Shown here in pieces: positions 56,802-64,000 of a DNA stretch of 64,000 nucleotides (the first letter of the stretch is position 1; each line of letters starts with the position of its first letter). The DNA comes from Populus alba (taxonomy: Eukaryota; Streptophyta; Magnoliopsida; Malpighiales; Salicaceae): assembly GCF_005239225.2 (NCBI RefSeq), contig NC_133294.1:19109631-19173630 (forward strand). The letters run 5' to 3'. The position numbers and the translations under genes are program-made. The notes below the pieces were generated by a model. That model saw only the letters and a program-made list of their open reading frames with translations. It had not been told where the DNA came from and did not search any database.

Positions 56802-57985
56802 ATTTTGAAAACCATTGGAGCTTCTTGGGTCACCCAATTCTGGAACTTTTCACCTTGAGCCAACTTGCGCACAAAGGTCTTGGCGGAGACTTCTTCTAGT
56901 GTATGGATCGTCAGTTGTGGCAGCACTTCATCTTCTTTTCCCGCTATTTCTTTCGCATCACCTTTTTCCTTCTCCTTTCCCTCCAAGGTGTTTATGCTCA
57001 TTTTTGCCAACTCTAGACCCAGGCTTTCAGCTCCCTTATCATGTTGCACTATGTATGCAGCTCTTGGGAATGATACGCTAAGGGGAGGGATTTCCAGCTG
57101 TTCTTCTTCAAGATCTCTTCCTTTAATTCTAGCCATCCTTCTTGTCCTTCTCCGATCAGCAGCCCAACGATAATCCTCTTGGTTAGGTTGATATCCTAGC
57201 CCAAATCTTTGATCAGCCTTTCTCTTCCTTGTCGGATTAACCCCTTCTGGTATTCCGCAAGCGAGGTTATATCGACGTGGGACCCCACGGTTTAAGAAAC
57301 ATAGACTTGCCATCCTGGCTGCTTCTGAGATCCTTGGTCTTCTCAACACGGTGTTTTCTGGTACCCAGTCAGTGTTCACGATCTCAAAAGCATGGATATT
57401 GTTATCCTTGCAATCCCCCGCTTCGATGAAAGGCACAGCCACATTCTTTGTCATGGCTATTGCCTCCTCAGCCCTGACGGTTACTAACATCCCATTCATG
57501 ATGTACTTCAAACATTGGTGTAATGATGAAGCTACTGCCCCCGCTGCGTGGATCCAAGGTCTTCCCAACAACATACTATAGGAAGGGTGAATATCCATAA
57601 CCTGAAGTGTCACTAGGAACATCTGCGGTCCCACATATAGCTCCACTTCTAAAGTCCCAAGTATTGGCCTAGGTGAGCCATCATATGCTCTAGCCATCAT
57701 AGTACTTGGCTTCATATGAGATTCATCAATCGGCATTTCTTCTAAAATGTGCTTTGGCAATACGTTCAGGGCCGAGCCATTATCGACGAGCACCTTCCCT
57801 ACGAGGCAGTCTTTGCACCTAACCGTGATGTATAAAGGCTTGTTGTGTCCGGTACCTTCAGCATCAAGCTCATCAGCCGTGAAGTAGAGGTAATCAGTTG
57901 CATGGATCCTCCCCACTAAATGCTCCATAGTTTTATGCTCAATGTCCTGAGGTACATATGCCTCATTTAATACCTTTTGCAAGGC
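56802..57985 (-). pseudogene. Aspartic protease region of the Ogre-like element
   Basis: Retropepsin that processes the polyprotein. The frame from 57982 has HLVGRIHATDYLYF, then KPLYITVRCKDCLVGKVLVDNGSALNVLP, with the active-site D-N-G-S form usual in Tat elements, and SYSMLLGRPWIHAAGAV, the flap and second conserved part. A long basic and acidic tail follows, up to KFQNWVTQEAPMVFKM. Upstream it is joined to gag only across a shift in an A3 run near 57985. Confidence 0.88.
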
Positions 57986-60103
57986 ATTTCCGATGCGGCT
58001 CAGAGCTGAGTATCAAGGACATAAGGGAGATCCGAGCTGGAGTCTTTTTTAGTTGATCCACTATGCAATATTCGCTATGCTTGATCAACTTCAAAAATTC
58101 ATTTGATTCCTCTTCCGTTACTGGCTTATTAACTTCTGGTGCTTTGTCCAGATCTACCACTTCTTTACCCTTTTCCTTCCTCCATTCTTCAGGCGTAAAG
58201 CAACGACCACTTCTGGTCAAACCACTTATCTCCGTTTGGAACAAAGGAAGAGGAGCTCGAACGTTGGAGGCATACCCATAATTGTACGGCATGGCATTGT
58301 GATTCTCTTTTGTGCAGGACGGTTTAACCAAGATCAGCCTTGGGGCCCGTTAGCAGTCTGTTGAACCCTGCAAACTCCTGCCATCTGATCTTGACCTTCC
58401 GTCATACTTACTTCACACCTGCTCTCCATTGGTTCAATCCTTAATTGTCCCATCCTCAACATTTTAGCAATCTTTTCGCAAAACTCGGTGCAATCCTCAA
58501 TGTGATGTCCTTCTCTTCCATGGAACTCACAGTAGTCCCCCCTCTCCAATCGGCTTACCTCCTTCACCGCTAGAAATCCTGATTGTACTAACATGTCGTA
58601 CAACCTTTTCATCGGCACCTTCAACACCTTGCATTGATTTCCCACTTCGATCATGCCTATTCCGCCACTGTTTGGAACATGTTTAGGCAATGGGTTTGAA
58701 TTAACATTGGGCTTGTCTTCGAAGGATACCCATCCTAACTTAATAAGCTCCAATAACCTCTTCTTGAATGCATAGCAGGTTTCAATCCCATGCCCAGGAT
58801 TACCCCCGTGGTACTCGCAAGTCAAATCGGGCTTGTACCAAATTGGGAATGGTGGTTGTAGCGGTAGTGTAGGGATAGGAGCTACTTGCCCAATGCTTAA
58901 AAAGTTTGGCATACATGTCCTTCAAAGGCATGGGTAATGGTGGCAATTGTTCTGAGGTGTATCCTGAGTGGGGTCTTTGGTAGTGATTTTGATAGTTTGG
59001 TTGGTTATTTGTTCGGTTAGGTGAAAAAGATTGGTTAAAGTTTATGCGTGGGGATTGAGAGGTAGGTGCTTGTGGGCTGTGGAAATTTACTTTCTTGCCT
59101 TTATATCCGCCTTCCAAATTGTTAACGTCCCCTTCTCTTTTCCTTCCCATAAAACCTTTCTTCTCTAAAGGCTCTGCTATGCGCCCTGCTTTAATTCCTT
59201 GCTCGATTCTTTCCGCCACACGTACAACATCATAGAAATGTTGAGATGAGCTACCCATTAAATGCTCATAGTAAGGTGCCTTGAATGTATTGGCGAACAA
59301 AGTCACCATCTCCGTTTCTATCAAAGGGGGTTGCACGTGCGTGGCCTCGTCCCTCCATCTTTGTGCATAAGCCCTCACTGACTCTTGGCTTCTCTTTTCC
59401 ATCGACATGAGGCTCGTTCGATCTGGAGCAATTTCCAAATTGAACTTGTATTGCTTTAGGAAAGCCTCCACTAAGTCCTTCCATTTCTTAATCTTGACAT
59501 TATCCAGCCTCATGTACCAACTTAGCGCAGATCCCGATAGACTGTCTTGGAAAAGTAGATCATTAACTTATCGTCATGAATTACTTCAGCCATCTTGTTG
59601 CAATAAGATCGAAGGTGAGTGTTTGGGCATTCCAAACCCAGTATACCTTATAAACTCTGGTATCCTAAAAATCTTTTGGTACCGTGAGGTTAGGTACCAA
59701 GCATATTTCCGACGTTCGCAGGGGGTCAAACCAATCATTTCCCTCGACTGCTCTTAACCTTTCTTCTAATGCTGATATCTTGTCATCATTCACAAAACCC
59801 GTGGACCTATTATCGGAAGGCCCCTCGGCTGTTAAATCTACAGTGATATGAGCTTGAGGGGGCTGAATGGGAATAACAGGTGTAAAGTGCTGCCCCGTTG
59901 CTGAATCTGCCCCCATGTTCTGAGATACCCCCGGGACAGGGGCCGACGGTGCTCCTATAGGTGGTTGGGTAGATGTTCCCTCCCCATTCTTGGCTTTTTA
60001 AAAGTTGCTCAAGCAGATTGGTCAACCGGGAAACTTCATTTTTCACGGATTCCAACTCGGTCTGGTAGTGTGACTCTAACTGAGCTCTTTCTTCGTTTTC
60101 CAT
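57986..60103 (-). pseudogene. Gag of the Ogre-like element
   Basis: Structural protein of the particle. Starts MENEERAQLESHYQTELESV (ATG 60103), a coiled-coil-like N-terminus. The frame shifts at an A run near 59995, then again before 59513, where the Retrotrans_gag core begins (KWKDLVEAFLKQYKFN, QRWRDEATHVQPP, ANTFKAPYYEHLMG). Two CCHC-like zinc motifs follow in the frame 58912-58334: CEYHGGNPGHGIETC and CEFHGREGHHIEDC. The last part (58331-57963, RSGRCFTPEEWRKEKGKE) leads toward protease after another shift. At least four frame breaks. Confidence 0.85.
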
Positions 60104-60417
60104 TCTTGATCTGGACCGGGTTTGGTGGACTCTGGATGTGGGACCTATGTTTCACGATCTGGAGATGCATGCATAGATGTATGAGAAAATGTATGATTGT
60201 GATGGATGGATGCATGCATGTTTTATTGTGAACGAAAAATAACCATCCCATTATAAGCATTCTCTTGTCACATTGCTTTGATAGAAGTTCTGCCTTTCGA
60301 GTCGTTTTGCTAGAATCATGTTCACCAAGAGACAGATTTTTGCATAAGAAGATGGGTCAACGCCCTTTTCATTAATGCTTGGATAAAAAATACATTTTTT
60401 TTAAAAAATACAACATG
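60104..60417 (-). other. Spacer between ORF1 and gag
   Basis: Untranslated by appearance; AT-balanced, includes repeated 'tgcatgcat'-like words near 60170-60215. No coding signal. Confidence 0.4.
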
Positions 60418-62518
60418 CTAATCTCTTTCCTCCATAAACTCCTTAGCCAAAGGTAAGAAAGCAAAGCCGCGGTTCTCAATCTTCCCTAAAAAGGCATCGG
60501 TTTCGGCTAGGCTTCGGCGATAGCGAATGATGTCTCCTCCCACATTCCGTGCATTGATTCTAATAATTCGAGCATGTGCAGCAGCTTCATCCATTTGCTC
60601 ATCGGTTTTGGTCATTTTTTCTATGAGCAACATGTTTGTTCTGTTCAAAGCAATGTTGTTGGCGTCGATTCGATCCTTGTGCTTTTCCGTTGCTACTAGC
60701 TTCTCGTCCAAATACTTCGACTTTTCGCGTTCTTTGTCGAGCTTTATCCTTGCAACTTTTATCTCACTCCTCTTGGCTGCTAACTCCGCTTTATCATCCT
60801 CGAATCCTCCCCTTTTGCTTTCCAACTCTATATATTTCTTATTCAAATCCTTATACCTCTTAATCCTATCCATTAGTTCGAATTGCACTTGCACAAATTT
60901 TTCTTGGTAATATTTTGCACTTTCTTGGCAATCGCTAAAGTCCATCTCCATTGCTTCAAGTTCAGAACAACTTTGCATCCAATCCAAACTCAACCCTTTA
61001 AGCTCCTTCTCACTCCTTTCCCTAGCAATCTTCTCCTCAACCAACTTTAACTCAAGCTTGGTTATTTTCGCATCTCTAGACTGTATTTGCTCATCTAGAA
61101 ATGTTCTCCTTTTATCATCTTCTAGCATCATTCCTTCCAACGTCGCCTTGTCCTTTCTGCTCTTGCTCAACTCTATCCTTAGTTTGTCCACTTGCCTTCT
61201 CAATTCACCGTTAACCCTCTTTCTTTTGAGGGGTTCCTCTATGGTTTGAGGAGATTTGACTTCTACACGAGGCATGGCTGAAGCAGCTAAATCATCTTCA
61301 ATATTAACCTCTTTTCCCTTAATAGGCTCCTCTATAGCGCAAGGCATGGCTGAAGCAGCTGAGGCTCTCCATTTTACATATCCTTCGCTCACACTTGGAT
61401 CTCTCAAACCTTCTATTTCCACCAACACTAGATGCTTCCAATCTTGTTTGATGATCTCCAAAACTTCTTTTGCCATGGGATCTTTGAACAGACCAAAGAA
61501 TTGAGCAATTCCCATAGTTCTGGGAACAAACTGTATGCCCCCGAATTGTCTTACCACTAAAGTCGGAGCATAACTCACATAACCCGTAATCCCCACCAAT
61601 GGTACCCAATGCCTTTGTCCACAACTCATTAGGACCTTCGTTGTTGTTACCCATGGTGCTCTCCATTTAAAATCGCTATTAGGTAATCCTTCCAATTTAT
61701 CAACCCAACCCTGGTTGTCTAGATCTCCCCATTCTTCTTCTTCCACAATCTTTAGGGGTTTTTGAGTGAACCACCAAAAATTATTGAAAACAGGTTTCTT
61801 TGTTTCGATATGGCTCACCATCCAAATATACAACAGTTGCGTGCAGCATCTCATTGCTCCTTTTCCAGCTTTTCTACAATGGTTAAGTGTCAAAAATGTT
61901 TCGGCTAAGATAGCAACCACTGGATTGATCTGTGTGTTCTCATACTCCACATAAGCAGCGGCGGCCTCCAAGCTTACTAAACCAGTCTGACTTGGGAACA
62001 ACACAAGGCCAAATATACCTAAGGCAATCAATCTCTCTTTTTCTACTTCTGACTCCTTTTCCAACTCTAGCATCCTCCATTTCAAACCGGTGCCATTCTT
62101 TTCCAGAAACTTTTCCAAGTTGGAGATTCTGAGCAGTTTTTGACAGCTCAGGGATGATCTTGTCGGATCTCAAAGGAGAATAAATCCGATACAGGTCATT
62201 CGGAAACTCGGTCAACAATCCATATTCCTCAATCGTGGGGCACAAGTCCACGCTTCCAAAGGAGAAACATCGGTATTCTGGATCCCAAAAATGAACTAAG
62301 GCTCGCACAGCTGGGCTTAAAACTTCTACCTTTGCGATTTCCATCAAACGTCCGTATTTCCTAAAAAATGCATCTTTATCCACATTCTGAAAATGAGTCG
62401 TTAACTTGTTCACCTCATTCAATATGCAATTCAGGTTCTTGATTGGCGACATCTTCTTAGCATCGCTTCTAAGGCAGTCTCCTTCAATCAATTGTGACAG
62501 TTCAGAATTCTTTTCCAT
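60418..62518 (-). pseudogene. Extra ORF1 upstream of gag (DUF7745-like plus long coiled coil)
   Basis: About 700 codons ahead of gag, the place of the additional ORF1 of Ogre elements. N-terminal part from ATG 62518 (MEKNSELSQLIEGDC, then FWDPEYRCFSFGSVDLCPTIEEY) resembles the plant domain of unknown function with 'F-W-D-P-x-Y-x-C-F-x-F-x-x-x-D-x-x-P-T-I-E-E-Y', which I take to be DUF7745. A frame break lies near 62115, after which VSLEAAAAYVEYE, YIWMVSHIE and KWRAPWVTT continue the domain. From about 61230 to 60480 the protein is a long charged heptad-like coiled coil (RRQVDKLRIELSKSRKDK, KITKLELKLVEEKIARERSEKELKG). Stop at 60418. Function unknown. Confidence 0.75.
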
Positions 62519-63060
62519 ACTCTATGGAAGGTTTGGTGATGGTCATTTCGTTCACAGAATCCTGCAATTCAAAATGCATGGGGGTTAGTCTTGTTTCGAT
62601 GCAAAAGATTTATATCGGAACATACACCCTAAGGATAGGTTCTAGTTCTTTTACGTGAGACATAGGGTAGGTTTATTACTAGGTCTCTAAAAGAGGGTCT
62701 CTTGCTGTTCCAGTGATCACCCTCGTAAAGGCGATATGGAGGTCCAGCAGATAGTGGGATGGCACGTGTACCAATCACTATCAGTCTAAACACTCAGCAA
62801 AGAGTTGGGGTTTACACAAACTTAAGCCTTGACTCAAGTCATAAGGCAAGCTGCTAGTCCCCCACTTAAACTTAGAGTTACATGTGTGTGCCCTCCAAAA
62901 CATAATAATAATAATAAAGTGATGCATGACTATGGCACGTATTATAGAATGTAAAGATATATGCTAAAGCTTTTAAACAAAACATCATAAGAAAACAAAA
63001 ACCAATAACATATAACATAAACAATCAAACAAAAACAAACAAATCAAGCTTAGTCCTAAC
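62519..63060 (-). other. Leader of the Ogre-like element
   Basis: Non-coding DNA between PBS and ORF1. Contains a taa/tta microsatellite near 62904-62917. Would form the 5' UTR and probably contains packaging signals, none identifiable by eye. Confidence 0.5.
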
Positions 63061-63079
63061 ATCCCCAGTGGAGTCGCCA
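63061..63079 (-). promoter_or_regulatory. Primer binding site
   Basis: Minus-strand TGGCGACTCCACTGGGGAT begins 3 bp inside the 5' LTR end. TGG start and position fit a tRNA primer site; this version is widespread in Ogre-type elements, for which I recall tRNA-Arg as primer, but I cannot verify the tRNA here. Confidence 0.75.
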
Positions 63080-63082
63080 TTC

Positions 63083-64000
63083 TGTCACACCCCCACAAAA
63101 TTTTTTTATAAAGGCACGACATCGGCTGGCGATTTTCGTGGTGTTCTAAGGATTTGGTTCTTTGGAGTCGCCACCTAGTATTTGGTCACTAGGAACCCTA
63201 ACTGGTCTTTCAGAAATTCTAAGGCAAGGGACTGGTTGCGTAAAGGGAAGGTACTAGCACCCCTAATACGCCCTACCTAAGGTAAGCTGCTTGGTGTTTG
63301 GTTTGCTCTATAGTCTATGGTGTTGGTGTTTTCTAATCCCGTCAACTCGTAAATCGCAAGGATAAGAGAATAAAAGAATTTCACAATTCTTAAAAAAAAC
63401 AATTACTTTTCACGACTCGTAAACCGTGGAGAAAAAAAAAAATTAAAATTTTGAAATGTTCTCGATTGCAACCAAAGCTTCTTTCAAACATGCGCGTTGA
63501 TTTATTACTCCCGATAATATTTTGGATGTTCGTCCTTTTAAGGATTTCTTCATCCAAACATTAGCGGTGAACAATAACCACAACTTCTCCTCCCAAAATA
63601 AGATTTTTTATAGTTTTTGGAATATTGGCCAATACCCTTTGGAGTTTTACAAACAGGTTGTAAAATCCACAAATGCAAGAAAATGATTTTTTTGTGTTTA
63701 AGAAATCTATGCGAAAACACATTTTCAAAACTTCCAATATTTTTTTATTATATATATAAAGGACATTCAAAACATGCTAGTGTATTGGCCGTATGCATGA
63801 AAACGAAACATTTTTTTTTTATAAACTCTTTTTTTTTACGAAAACAGGTGTTTTTTTAAATACTGAAATTACATCCCCATAGTATAAAAAAATTGCAAAT
63901 CAAAATATACCAAAAACAACAATATATTTTTTACTTTTCAGAAAATTTTTATATTTTTTTTATATTTTTTTGAGAAAAAAAAAAAAATATATATACACAT
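63083..64000 (-). repeat. 5' LTR of the Ogre-like element (partial)
   Basis: The 3'-terminal 918 bp of the LTR, beginning TGTCACACCCCC in window orientation; aligned by eye with 48859-49780 it differs by a handful of substitutions (for example cagagattc/cagaaattc, ctagtacg/ctaatacg, gctttata/gctctata) and several one- or two-base changes in A/T runs. Confidence 0.92.

Larger units (their letters stand above)
48859..64000 (-). mobile_element. Ogre-like (Tat lineage) Ty3/gypsy retrotransposon, 5' LTR cut by window end
   Basis: Read on the minus strand: 5' LTR (64000 and beyond to 63083), PBS, leader, extra ORF1, gag, protease, intron-like segment, RT, RNase H, second RNase H, integrase, 3' UTR with tandem repeats, PPT, 3' LTR (51519-48859). 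The extra ORF before gag, the intron between protease and RT, two RNase H domains, and tandem repeats in the 3' UTR are together the established hallmarks of Ogre/Tat elements. If the 5' LTR is as long as the 3' LTR, the element ends near 65743, for a total of roughly 16.9 kb. Coding parts are broken by several frameshifts. Confidence 0.9.

Noticed and set aside
48859..64000. Endogenous pararetrovirus (caulimovirid) origin
   Set aside because: LTRs, integrase with DDE residues, PPT/PBS and dual RNase H identify a Ty3/gypsy LTR retrotransposon; no movement or coat protein motifs of caulimovirids.

Overview
This window looks like nuclear DNA of a woody eudicot, most likely Salicaceae (Populus or Salix). 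This rests on AT-rich intergenic DNA, short GT-AG introns, three intact plant-specific or plant-type genes whose translations match eudicot families, and dispersed AT-rich MITE-like and 'caatttcat...aattgag' repeats that I associate with poplar. The species is inference; no search was run.

Host genes are few. (1) Minus strand, 1-669: the first part of a class II O-methyltransferase, cut by the window edge. (2) Plus, 12374-14483: a seven-exon gene for the TGN Qc-SNARE syntaxin-61 (SYP61), 246 aa. (3) Plus, 19922-22663: a four-exon OPA3-like mitochondrial protein, 168 aa. (4) Plus, 37219-40818: a four-coding-exon VOZ transcription factor, 489 aa. All splice junctions given were placed by reading frame and GT/AG. 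The genes are unrelated in function and not co-organised.

Almost everything else is transposon-derived. Left part: a SINE with 16-bp target duplications (1320-1499), a broken L1-type LINE (about 2578-8397), a LINE zinc-finger fossil (9875-10240) and MITE-like elements beside or inside genes. Middle: a clean solo LTR with 5-bp TSD (24544-26169) inserted in a dispersed repeat, a CACTA transposase fossil (27640-29450), a direct repeat pair (31613-32684), and a tandemly duplicated Mutator transposase fragment (32929-34390) ending at a perfect 26-bp inverted repeat.

Right part (41.8-64 kb) is a nest of elements. A 2.2-kb tandem duplication carries a Copia fragment. It abuts the rest of that Copia fossil, then an internally deleted older Ty3/gypsy element on the plus strand. 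That element is interrupted by an LTR related to the solo LTR at 24.5 kb. This LTR is in turn interrupted by a large Ty3/gypsy element on the minus strand, of the Tat/Ogre type (48859 to beyond 64000). The Ogre-like element has LTRs of about 2.66 kb, a PBS, an extra ORF upstream of gag, gag-protease, an intron-like segment whose removal joins the protease and RT frames, RT, two RNase H domains, integrase, a polypurine tract, and a 3' untranslated region holding a tandem array of about 22 small hairpins. The hairpin stems vary while staying complementary and the loop stays constant. That array and the nested architecture are the most interesting parts of the window.
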